NCBI RefSeq assembly: GCF_000210295.1
Contig: NC_026744.1
Location: 3,658,001 to 3,722,000 of the forward strand
Length of the DNA stretch: 64,000 nt
Reading direction: 5' to 3'
Origin: Trypanosoma brucei gambiense DAL972
Lineage: Eukaryota > Euglenozoa > Kinetoplastea > Trypanosomatida > Trypanosomatidae
A program made the position numbers and the translations under genes. Of this stretch, positions 30,603 to 40,288 are shown one piece after another. The stretch's first letter is position 1. Every line of letters begins with the position of its first letter. The notes beneath the pieces were generated by a model. That model was not told the DNA's origin, did no database searches, and saw only the letters and a program-made list of their open reading frames with translations.

Positions 30603-30852
30603 AGGTGTGCATACAAATAAGGTGAAAGCACAAAACAGACAAAGAAAAATAAATAAATAAAGAATTAGGGAGAGAGTGGGTGACTCCGAGAGCCAAACCT
30701 ACACAGACAAAGTAAAAGCAAAAAGAATAAAAAGGAGAGAGAAGGAGGAAAAAAAAAACAAACCTAAGCAGAAACCAAAAGACTACGAAGAATCCATAGG
30801 GTAAGAGAAGAAAAGAGCAAATAAAAGGAAAAGAAAATAAAAGAGAAAGATA

Positions 30853-32295
30853 ATGCAAGGCGCATACGGAGGCCGCGGTCGTGGGATGGCACGTGGTCGT
30901 GGGGGAGGCGGTGGCTTTGATTCCTCAAGAGGCGCAGGCCGACACCCTTATATGACAAGTAATGTTCCAACGGACACTTTATGTGTACGCATTACGGAGG
31001 TCCGCCAACCTGTCACGGAGGATATGATGTTTCGCGTGTTTGCCAGCATTTCAACTAACCCGCGCCGGATACAAATTGCTCCCTCTTCCGATCCCAATGA
31101 AACAGTTGTCATGGCGCTATTCTCTGATACATACGCAACGCAGCGGGTGATGGAGAACTTAAACAACCGTAACATATTCAATGATGGTAACAAGATGATG
31201 ATGACTTATTCGGTGTGGGAGCCAACGCCTGTGCTGCCGGCGCCGGTACCGCCAGTTCCCGTCTACGGTGGTGCAGCACCAGTTTACGGTGGTGTTCAGG
31301 TGAACCCAGGCGTGGCTTTTCCACAACCTCAAGTACATCAACCGCAACCCGGAGTGTATGCCCAGCCTCGACAGCAACCGATGCCACAAATGCCTATGGC
31401 AGCTTCGGTACCTCCGATGAGACTCGGAAACGATCAACAGGGCGGACGAAACAACCGCGGGCGTGGGCGGAATGGATCTCGAGGTGGTGCAGCGGGTGCG
31501 GTGCCCCCTGGCATGATGGGTTTTGATCCAATGATGATGGGATACCCGGCAATGGCTTCCATAATGCAAATGCCTGGTGGGATGATGGCTTTTATGAACC
31601 AGCAGAGGCCGCCACAGAATTCCCCAACCGTTTTTCTCAGCGTAACAATAGTTCCAGAGTCCGAACCACTGCATTCTATCTTTGTTCTTATTGAAGTGTA
31701 CGGCGGGGTCGTAACCATCCGCCGCAACCACAACAGGAAGGAAATTCTTACGGTGAAGATGGCTTCCGTGCCCGAGGCGGACAGCGTCGTACAATTCTTG
31801 AGGAAGGTCCCCTTTGCTGGCGGTACTGTCAGTGCTAAACGGTTCCCCACTTACACTGAGCGTACACCATGCACAGATGATGGCAACCCTCATGACAGTG
31901 CAACAGTTCAGTACGATTTCACAACGGCTCGCCATCGCAGCCCCGGACAGCGCAGCAGATGCCATCCATCAAGTGTGTTGAAGGTAACTGGATGCGGCGG
32001 CTACTCGGAAGCGGACGTGATGACGTATTTTACAAGTGAGAATTTCTACCCGGACCGCATCATCAAAGACGATGAGGGATCCTTCACTGTATACATGGCT
32101 GATGTCGAAACGGCCGTCGCACTACTACTGAAGTGCCACAACAATGTTTGCGGGGAGGAACGCTCAAACGTTCTCTTCATTGAGGGGCCGAGGGATACAA
32201 CAACCTCCGCCACAGCGGCCAACAATGCTTCTGCTTCCGGCAGTGCAGTGGCAGAGAATGTAAATGAAGGTGCTGGGGAAAATGGTTCAGCATAA
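30853..32295 (+). CDS. PTB-type RNA-binding protein, diverged tandem paralogue of DRBD4
   Basis: The 480-residue product has an RG/RGG-rich N-terminus (3-33), a PTB-like RRM (about 39-115), a Pro/Gln/Met-rich linker with a second RG patch (about 196-216), an RRM at about 256-330 and another at about 374-440, then an Ala/Glu/Ser tail. RNP signatures are weak, as in PTB RRMs. It aligns by eye with the protein at 37194-38711: PVTEDMMFRVFA against PVTKEVLSQVFS, and VPESEPLHSIFVLIEVYGGV against VPETVALHSLWVLLEVYGNV. It lacks the neighbour's first RRM. PTB-family proteins bind pyrimidine-rich RNA in splicing and mRNA stability. I do not recall an established name for this copy. Confidence 0.82.
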   Translation: MQGAYGGRGRGMARGRGGGGGFDSSRGAGRHPYMTSNVPTDTLCVRITEVRQPVTEDMMFRVFASISTNPRRIQIAPSSDPNETVVMALFSDTYATQRVMENLNNRNIFNDGNKMMMTYSVWEPTPVLPAPVPPVPVYGGAAPVYGGVQVNPGVAFPQPQVHQPQPGVYAQPRQQPMPQMPMAASVPPMRLGNDQQGGRNNRGRGRNGSRGGAAGAVPPGMMGFDPMMMGYPAMASIMQMPGGMMAFMNQQRPPQNSPTVFLSVTIVPESEPLHSIFVLIEVYGGVVTIRRNHNRKEILTVKMASVPEADSVVQFLRKVPFAGGTVSAKRFPTYTERTPCTDDGNPHDSATVQYDFTTARHRSPGQRSRCHPSSVLKVTGCGGYSEADVMTYFTSENFYPDRIIKDDEGSFTVYMADVETAVALLLKCHNNVCGEERSNVLFIEGPRDTTTSATAANNASASGSAVAENVNEGAGENGSA

Positions 32296-33659
32296 AATAC
32301 CTGAGCATTGGGTATATGCATGTGAAACGGCGGCAGAGGAAGTTGTGAATGAATGCTAATCTGCAGTATTTATCAGAAGACTCTTGCGTTATGAAGTTGC
32401 GGGTGTGGGAAAGGATAGGGGGAAGATGGGTTAAACAACCGAGTAGAAAAGGAAAGGTACCAATCACATGAAGTCGGCGGTAGTTGTAGTGGCGGTGGCT
32501 GCGGCGCGTGCGTGTGTGTTTGTGTGTATGTCTGTTGGAGAGAAATATGTTTGCGCGCGCCCACACATATGCTTTAAAAAAAAAAAATAATAATGATGAT
32601 AAAAAGTGCCAAAGGAAACACTGACATTGAATGAAAAGGTACGAAAAAAGGGGGTGATCCCGGGATTTCGATGTTCGTGTGGAGGTCAATGTTGCGTTTA
32701 AGTGGAAAAGGGGAAGAGGCGGATGGAGTAAAGACCCTAGCATGTGAACGCGCAGAGAGCGTCCGTAGCAAATATCCAGCATTCCACTGTTGGTATTGAA
32801 CGCCCTACCGCTGCACGGTGCGGTTTCTTTACGTCTGTACCTCACGGGAGCTGAGAGGTGGCCGTTTACAATATCTATAAAAGAAGATGGAGAAGAAGAA
32901 GGATGAAGAAAAGAAATTCAAGTTACTTCCAGGTTCTGGGTGGGCTGCACATTTCTTCTCACCGCTCGGGAAAATGTGAGACGTGTTGTTGCCACGTTAT
33001 TGTGGGTAATGCGAGGAAGGAACAAAAAGAAAAATATAACATCAATAATATAAGACAATTTTTTAATTCCCCTTTGCACATGTATTTCGTTGTTGTTGTT
33101 CTTCTTATCTTTCCATTATATATGCCATTGCTTGGACACCCCTCCATCTCACACGTTGTTCGCCCCACTTGTAGCTCAGCGCGCGCGTGTGTGAGAGGTG
33201 GAAGTGCATGCGAGATGCTACTGTTTTCATTTTTGATTTTGTTTGTTGATTGCCCCTTGACCCAGTTTTCACTCCTTTTTCTTCCTTCTTTAATTCATTT
33301 TTCTTTCTTTACATATATGCGCATACACGTATGCTTTTATTCGTTTGGAGCTTTGCATCTTTATGCCTTCCTGTGCATTTCTCCGTAACCCCAACGCCTG
33401 CCTGATGCTGAAAGACCTTGTCGTATTTATTTTAGGACAACGTGGAATCGCTCATATATCATCTCTAACAGTACCTCTCCAAAAACAAAAATATTTGTTT
33501 TCTTTGTCTGTGAGGGATGAAGGAGATGGGTGTAAAGGGTGAAGGAGGATATGAGCGTTCCTCTTTTGCGTGTGGACCTTTTATCTGTAACTTTTACGGA
33601 TTCGGCGGCGGGGCATCTGAAAGGCTTATTGGATGGAGTTGTTGCAAGGGCTTCGCGTA

Positions 33660-33697
33660 TTTATTTTTATTTTTATTTTTTATTTTTTATTTTTATA
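33660..33697. repeat. TTTTA-type repeat
   Basis: Repeated TTTTA/TTTTTA units in the T-rich 3' region of the first PTB-like gene. Confidence 0.8.
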
Positions 33698-36133
33698 GGG
33701 AATCAACACAAAACCGACGGTTCATTTACTGTTGTTATTATTATTTTTTTGATTGTTTTCTGACTTGAACCCTAGCATGAAGTGGAATTTGATTGCACAG
33801 ATGGGAGTTTGTGAATTCGCATCGTTGATACCTATATATATATATATGTGTGTGTATTATTGTTATTTCGTTTACAGTTTGGCCGCCGTCGTGTCTTCGG
33901 TTGAGTCAGTCACAGTTACCACTTCTTGTGTGTTATTGACCGTTTGTCCACTCGTACGTGTATCCTCATTTATCATATGGAGTTTGGCGGCTACATTACA
34001 AACAAACACGCAAGCGTATATATATATGTGGGTATGCACGCATGGTTTTGGTGTGTGTGCATTGCTATTGTTTGTTGTTACGTCCCGAGCAATGTGATAG
34101 GAAGGGTGATATGCCCTTTTCTCCCTTTATTAAGCGTATATATTTCAATGAATACCAACATCCGCAACGAAATAAATAAATAAAGACGGGAAAATGACAC
34201 CTGCACATACACACAAACGAAACCAGAATTTATGTACTTTCATATTTAGTAGTTCTCTCTTTCCTTCATGTCTCCTTGGATACCATTGGAGAGTTTGTAA
34301 GGTTTTGTGATAGAGGTGTGTGTATGTGTGGGAGAATGGGGAAAGGAGGGAGTTGGGCAGGAGATGTCAACTGTTGACGGGGCTTCTGCACGCTCAGAAA
34401 GAATAGAAACTCGCGCATTATTCTCTACGCATTTTACTTCAATGATGTTTAACCTGCTGCTGCCAACTGCTTGTATAACGCTGAGGAGGAGGAGGAGGAG
34501 CTGCCCCTTGCGTGTACATAATTACTTCTTGTTTCACTTTCCCCCCTCTGTTACACATATATGCTGCATATTGTTATATATATATATATGTGTATTTACT
34601 GTCAGTCTTGTATTTGCGCTTGAATGTTTGTCACTTATGTGGCTTCTGTACGTCTGCTCCTTTCCTGCGCATGTGTTGGTGTCAAAACACACAAACACAG
34701 CTTTGACTTGTCACTTCGTTGCGTTTTCCGTGCCGTTATCAATTATTGGCAGTCACCAACGAGAGGGATATTCGTCGTGATGCGAAGCTGCGTGAGGAGT
34801 AAGATTCCTTACATGATGATGATACAATGAACGGGTTACTATTGCCAACTGCTTGGGTATTCGACATCTTGGGATCGCATGATTAAGCCCACCATTTATG
34901 GGGCATGTTTTTTTTTCTTGCTATTCTTAATTAAACGCTTGTCTTCATTATGTTGACATGTATGAGGGGAGGGTTAGGCGGTTGTTTTGGCACCACGCCA
35001 ACCATCAGTGTTTTAACCAACCTCTTTTCTATTTTTTTGTTTTCTTCCCCGTTTCTTTGGATCCTTCTACAAAGTGCGGTTGTAATGGACACACGAAATT
35101 ATCAGTTCTAGTTCTGTCTTTGCTATTGGTTTTGTTCCTTCCTTACTTTCTCTGTTCTCCTGATTCCTCATGTTGCCCTCTTTTTTTTTTTGTTTGAGGT
35201 GTTGGAACTGCCTTCTTGGGCTTTGCGTAAACAATTGTTCATTCCTGCGACTCTCCCTCTTTATGTAGATGCCGACTGCACCTTTCGTGTCTCCTAAGCG
35301 CCACTTTCTTGCATTTGTGAGTTGGAGCAATTGAAGGCTGTGAAAGGCATTACTTGGGGGAACTCTCCACTTAAATTAAGCAAAGGCCTCGATGGGGTTC
35401 CGCACATGTACCGTTGGTTTATTTTAATTTTAATTTTTCTCATTGCTGCTGTTTTCGATCATTTCCCTCTCCTGTCTTCGCCATATGCGCTGCTGTGTTT
35501 CTTGCCTGGTCCTTCCCCCGCGCTAAATGCATATTTCTCATCCATTTCTCTTTCCTTCTTATTTCTTTGACAACCTTGGGCAAAAAGTTTCTTTACTTGG
35601 GATGTATTATTTACTTGTTTTTGTCGTTACTGTCATTACTATTAAATATGGAAATATGGGACAGGTGAAGCCGTGAGTGGAATAATTGTCACGCGTGCAC
35701 ATCCTTTCAAAAGAAACCCGGGAAAACAAAAAGTCGCAAAGGGCAGATGATTAAGCGGAATCAAAAATGTTGTGATTGAAGGAATGGCATTGCCAATCAT
35801 GGTATTACATATTCTTTTTTTTTTCTGTTTGCTCTCTCCCCCTTTTTTTTATTTCATACATGCGTATGCATATTCAAATGTGTATATGTGTTTGTGTGTG
35901 TGTGTGTGTGTACATTTGCTATTATATTTGAATGTGTTATGAATACTTACAATTGCGCCTCTCGGTGGGGACCCTTAACTTGAAGATTACCTTTTCCGCG
36001 TTTATGCCTTACTTTATTTACCCGCGCACGCGAAACAATAACGCAATCAAATCGCTGTCGCGTTTGTTTAATGCGTTCTTTTTGTTTGCGTTTTTTTTTT
36101 CATGTTGGTGAACACAACTGCACCAAACTGATG

Positions 36134-37193
36134 AATACACCAACACCAACAACTAACGACCAACAACAAATACAACAAAAATAAGAAAAATTTAATTGCA
36201 ACAACAATAAGCGATACCAGCAGAAGCAACACAAAATAATAAGAAATTAAAACGAAAGAAGATTAATAATAAACCAAGTTCAAACACAAACACACACACA
36301 AATATATAAGAAGGAAAAAAAAAACAATCAAATTAAACAGTCAAGAACGAAATATAGGTGGAGAGCAACAGAACAAAAACAAGACCAATACAACAGGATA
36401 AGAGAGCCGATCAGCAAGTCGTGCTGTTATTAAGGTGGTGAACAGACCGAAATTAAAACAAAAAAAGGGGGAAAAAGGAGTGCGAGAGAAGCGGGAAAAG
36501 AAAAAAAAAAAGCAACAACTGAATACCTCCTTATTTTTCGTTGGCTCAAATCCCTTAGGCGCAGCGTTGAAACTCTTCCATTTTTTTTAGTGGGGAGTGA
36601 AGGATTTTATACGGGGAACAGGCGGGGCGAAACAAGGCGAAACACTACTGCTGGAGGAATAGTCAGAAGAAAAAAGGAAGATAAGAACAAACAAACAAAA
36701 CAAAACAAATCAACACCAAAGAGGGAATCAAGGAAGGAGAGCAGGGAAGAGGTGTGAAGAGGAGTGGACGCGGCAGGGCAGTGCTACCAACCGCAGCGGA
36801 GTGAACAAATAAAGGCTCTTGGGGCTTTTTTTTGGTTCCTTTTGTTTGTCTTTGTTCCTTGTATTACTCTGAACGGGTGTGATCTGTGAAGGAAGTAAAT
36901 AATAAAAAGAACGGTAAAAGGAATACGAGGTAACGAGGAAAAGAGCGATTTAAAGCGGGGTTCTTGGGAACGGCTGGCATTCATCGAGGAAGTCTAAAGA
37001 AAACAAAAGCAAAAAGAAGACAACAGAAGGAAGCATCACCAGCAGACGGTTTCTTTGTGATCTGATACTTTTGTGCGGGCCCGGAAGAGAGCGCACAATA
37101 ACCAGTGAGAAAGTTAGGGAGAGGTTTGCTTTTGAGGGTAGAAGAAAGAACAAAAAGCTCGAAAAGAGTTAAATTAATAAAGATTTATACAAA
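36134..37193 (+). promoter_or_regulatory. Putative DRBD4 leader: 1,060 bases with no ATG
   Basis: Read line by line, no ATG occurs on the + strand in these 1,060 bases although they are A-rich; about 16 would be expected at equal base frequencies. Candidate acceptors include an AG near 36184 after the T-run at about 36090-36100, and AG at 36589-36590 after cattttttttag. Absence of ATG points to a scanned 5' UTR. Confidence 0.6.
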
Positions 37194-38711
37194 ATGCAAA
37201 CCTGTCTTTTGAGTAACATTCCTCCCTGTACCGAGGATGAACTCAAACGTGGTTTGCTTGCGTATGGCACGACTGTCAGCACAGTGGTTGTTCCTCATAT
37301 GCGGCAGGCAGCCGTGACGATGCGTACTGCCCAAGAAGCGCAGGCGCTCCTTCAGAGGGGATGCATCAGTTTATTTGGTCAGACTGTAAAAGTGGAACCA
37401 GCGGCAAGTCCTGCTGTTCCATACGGTGCCGGTGGCATTTCTGCTGGCGGAATGAATAACCATTTAGGTGGTGCTCGGATTAATGTTGTGGTGGAGAAGT
37501 GTACCTATCCCGTCACAAAGGAGGTATTGTCACAAGTTTTCAGCATGGTGGCTCCTCCTGCCAACGTTGTGTGCGGCCCATCAGGCCCCACAACAAATGG
37601 GTGGGTTGATTACAACGATATCGCTACTGCCCAGCGAGTTGTGGTACAATTGAATAATAACTCAATCTATCCCGACTGTTGCTTCATGACACTAACGCTC
37701 GAGCATATGGGGAACACGCCCCGCGGGATGGGGGAGTATGGCTCACAGGGTCACATGCCTTATCATCCTCAGCAACCACAACACCAGAATATTCACCAAA
37801 ACCAGCAAATGTCCCAACAGCAGTTGCAGGCAATGCCTTTTGGTAACAATGGCTTTAATGCGGCGTCAGCTCGTGGTGGCCGCGGAATTCGTGGGCGAGC
37901 CCGAGGGCGCGGGGCGATGGGTGGTCGGGGTGGACCGGTTTACGGCTCGGGATACCCCATGCAGCATGCGCCGTACGCACCAGGGCAATATGGAGCACCT
38001 CCTGTGGATTCTGTAGTGATTGTCAACAGTGTCCCTGAAACAGTGGCGTTGCACAGTTTATGGGTTTTGCTTGAGGTTTACGGCAATGTTAACTCCCTTA
38101 AGCGACAATTCAGCTCCAAGACATCCGTGATTGCACACTTCCAAAATGTGCACGATGCCCGCCTTGCCGTGCAGCACCTTCAGGGTTGTCCGTTCCACGG
38201 TGCCACGTTGACGTTAAGGCACTTTGCAGGTTATGTGGAACGCGGTGGGAAAACTGAGTGGAACAGCGGCCCGGCAACGGATCCTGCAACACAGGCAGTG
38301 CTCTTCTCCTGTGGGTATCACCACCGTACACGACCCACAGCTTCTTTCAATCCCACAGGACGCGTCCGACCGGGGAGGTATTTGTTTGTCTCAAACCTTA
38401 CGGAGGCCATTACAGACGATGACCTAAAGGATGTCTTCACCAACGAGTGTTTTGAGTTGGATGGGTATTACCGAAAGAGCCCCACTGTCGCAATCGTTAG
38501 TCTCAAAGATGTGGAGACTGCCGTGAACGCCCTCATCGCCGTGCATTCTCATCAACTTAAGGAGCGCTTCCTCCGCGTCACGTTTTCTCACTTCCCCCCG
38601 GCTCCACGCAGTGGCACTGAGGAGGAAGTAGAACAAGCACTGGCGGCTACAGAGGCGGAGGCAGCTGAAGTGAGGGAAGATGTGGAACCACAGGACGAAC
38701 AGAATGAGTGA
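37194..38711 (+). CDS. DRBD4: PTB-type RNA-binding protein DRBD4 (PTB2)
   Basis: The 505-residue product has four PTB-like RRMs: about 1-68 (TCLLSNIPPCTEDELKRGLL), 92-165 (NVVVEKCTYPVTKEVLSQVF), 275-342 (SVVIVNSVPETVALHSLWVL) and about 393-460 (RYLFVSNLTEAITDDDLKDVF). A Gln/His-rich segment (about 180-215) and an RG-rich patch (about 225-248) separate the second and third. T. brucei has two PTB homologues, PTB1/DRBD3 and PTB2/DRBD4, involved in mRNA stability and trans-splicing of some transcripts. I assign DRBD4 to this gene rather than its upstream paralogue because it has the full four-RRM layout. That choice between the two neighbours rests partly on recall. Confidence 0.8.
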   Translation: MQTCLLSNIPPCTEDELKRGLLAYGTTVSTVVVPHMRQAAVTMRTAQEAQALLQRGCISLFGQTVKVEPAASPAVPYGAGGISAGGMNNHLGGARINVVVEKCTYPVTKEVLSQVFSMVAPPANVVCGPSGPTTNGWVDYNDIATAQRVVVQLNNNSIYPDCCFMTLTLEHMGNTPRGMGEYGSQGHMPYHPQQPQHQNIHQNQQMSQQQLQAMPFGNNGFNAASARGGRGIRGRARGRGAMGGRGGPVYGSGYPMQHAPYAPGQYGAPPVDSVVIVNSVPETVALHSLWVLLEVYGNVNSLKRQFSSKTSVIAHFQNVHDARLAVQHLQGCPFHGATLTLRHFAGYVERGGKTEWNSGPATDPATQAVLFSCGYHHRTRPTASFNPTGRVRPGRYLFVSNLTEAITDDDLKDVFTNECFELDGYYRKSPTVAIVSLKDVETAVNALIAVHSHQLKERFLRVTFSHFPPAPRSGTEEEVEQALAATEAEAAEVREDVEPQDEQNE

Positions 38712-39452
38712 GATGACTTTTGTGGTGTCGATACTTTTCCCCCTTCTGTTTCTTCTTCTATGTTCTTGTTTTCCCCCGAGGAGGGGATTTGATTCGTTTC
38801 CGGCTGCTTCCCTTCCCTTCCGTTTTGTTTTACTTGCATCTCTGTCTCTGTATGGTTAGTGTTTGGAGAGATGGTTATTACAACCCCCCCTTTTTTTGGC
38901 ACACTCCCGTTAGTTTTTTCCCCTCTCATATGTATGACTGCGGTTACATATATTTTTGTAGTTGCGCAGGAAATCTGAGGGATCACTACCGTATTTCAGG
39001 AGGAGCGTGCTGTGACAGCGGGTCTGTTGTCTCGACCTTTTAACACACTCAAAGGGGTGACAGTACGTGGCAGCGGACACATCGTTGCTGTTGCGCACCT
39101 GACATGTATCCCCCAGGAGTGCAATAAGTGTGTCTTCTTAACATATATATTTTTTCTTTTTCATATGTTGACGATAACTGCTTACTACCGTTCTGTTGCC
39201 GCGTGACGGAGGGGGAACCACAGGCCTTTTTCCTTTCGTTTTCGTCTTTCCTTTTCATCTGCGTTTTTCCCTCTTTTTCTTTCTGTCTGTGCGCGCGTAT
39301 GAGGCCGCGGTGATTGACCTTCTCACCCCTGCATGCGAAGTTCCTTTTTTTTTTTTCATGGAGGCAAATCTGCGTACCTTTAATCATTGCCATTATTGTT
39401 TTCCTTTGCTTCTCTTTTTGGTACCTTCTTCGCACGAGTGATACTAGCGTTT

Positions 39453-39476
39453 ATATTCATATATATATATGAATAT
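39453..39476. repeat. Perfect 24-bp AT-rich palindrome
   Basis: atattcatatat followed by its exact reverse complement. In RNA it would form a 12-base-pair arm with no loop spacer, effectively a shorter hairpin. Function unknown. Confidence 0.85.
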
Positions 39477-39875
39477 TTTATCCTAACCTCGAAATCCCCT
39501 GATGGTGAGAAGGCTAGAGGACATCATGAACTGACGGTAATTTCCTCAGAATAGGGTCTGTAAAAGTCTTGCAAGATCAATCATACCCATAAGTTTAAAC
39601 CGATCTGCTATTTTTCTCAACATCATTGCATGATGGCGTTTGTGTTTTTGCTTCATTTGCCGGTCATCCACTGGCTGCCGTGGCGTTAGTAAACCATGAG
39701 AATGATGTTTATGGTATTTAATTTGATTTGGACTGGAGAGTTTGTTCCTCAATCAATGGACCAGACGTTAAGGTTATGGCACTGAAGTGGAGGCTAATAA
39801 TTCCGCCACTTGGTACAATGTTAACCACATATGAGTGTGTGTGGCGTATTATTTTCTCGTACATTTTTGTTGTAG

Positions 39876-40202
39876 ATGCGACTCAATGATGCCTTGCGTG
39901 GGGCCCCGCACTGGTTTGAGGAGAAAAGTAAACACAAGAGAAGGTGCATTTGTGATAGCAGTTTTTTTTTGTTTAAGCGGTTGGGCGGCTCCACACGCTG
40001 TCTTTTGGGATTCATTAGTATGACTCATAATAAAGAGATGCAGAATGTGAATATTTATGTGTCCTTACTAAGGCGCCGTCGCCAACGGGAGTCCCTAACC
40101 GAAATCAGTACAAACTGTATGCGTTGTTATTACGGTTGCGTTGCCTGTAATATTTGTATTATTGTGTTAGGTCATTTCTGTCCCATTCTGCCGTTCTTAT
40201 AA
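39876..40202 (+). CDS. Possible small ORF, 108 codons
   Basis: ATG at 39876 follows a pyrimidine run (attattttctcgtac, then ttttgttgt) and an AG at 39874-39875, so a mature mRNA could start at this ATG. The product begins MRLNDALRGAPHWFEEKSKH, has a basic middle (RRRRQRES) and a Cys-rich, hydrophobic end. No known domain. Against it: no homologue can be checked, and the frame could arise by chance in this less biased part of the spacer. Confidence 0.22.
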   Translation: MRLNDALRGAPHWFEEKSKHKRRCICDSSFFLFKRLGGSTRCLLGFISMTHNKEMQNVNIYVSLLRRRRQRESLTEISTNCMRCYYGCVACNICIIVLGHFCPILPFL

Positions 40203-40231
40203 CCAGCGTACTGTTACTTGTTGGGGTACTT

Positions 40232-40253
40232 TATATATATATATATATATATA
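40232..40253. repeat. TA microsatellite
   Basis: Eleven TA units just upstream of the TSP2 start, followed by AG-rich leader. Confidence 0.9.
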
Positions 40254-40288
40254 GGTCAATAGGTGTATAAATATAGACAAAGATACAA

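Larger units (their letters stand above)
26874..30852. other. 4-kb non-coding stretch after CYC2
   Basis: No credible gene. Composition alternates in blocks: A/G-rich (26880-27250), T-rich (27470-28030), A/G-rich (28050-28640), T-rich (28730-30540), A/G-rich (30603-30852). It includes an N gap between GT and CA/TA repeats (29244-29418). The last 250 bases are the leader of the next gene; a clear acceptor lies at 30601-30602. Open frames are low-complexity Phe/Leu/Ser or Lys-rich and are rejected. Confidence 0.65.
32296..37193. other. 4.9-kb non-coding stretch between the two PTB-like genes
   Basis: The longest gene-free stretch here. 32296-33070 is purine-rich, 33070-36120 mostly T-rich with TA, TTTTA and GT repeats, and 36120-37193 strongly A/G/C-rich with almost no pyrimidine tract. 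After an ATG at 36131 there is none until the DRBD4 start at 37194, so the last kilobase is probably DRBD4 leader. Frames such as 32858-33388 and 34307-34780 start with GTG, use microsatellite-derived residues and show no domain; they are rejected. Confidence 0.65.
38712..40288. other. Non-coding stretch DRBD4-TSP2
   Basis: About 1.6 kb. T-rich near 38730-38960 and 39140-39420, less biased from 39480 to 40200. It contains a perfect 24-bp AT palindrome (39453-39476), a TA run (40232-40253) and one possible small ORF at 39876-40202, listed separately. Confidence 0.6.

Noticed and set aside
31159..31965. 268-codon minus-strand frame inside the first PTB-like gene
   Set aside because: His/Arg-rich shadow of the Pro/Gln/Met-rich coding segment on the + strand.
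32858..33388. 176-codon open frame on the + strand after the first PTB-like gene
   Set aside because: It starts with GTG, has no domain, and its residues follow local microsatellites and T-tracts.
34307..34780. 157-codon open frame on the + strand
   Set aside because: Alternative start, Cys/Val/Leu/Tyr low complexity from GT and TA repeats, no splice-site logic.
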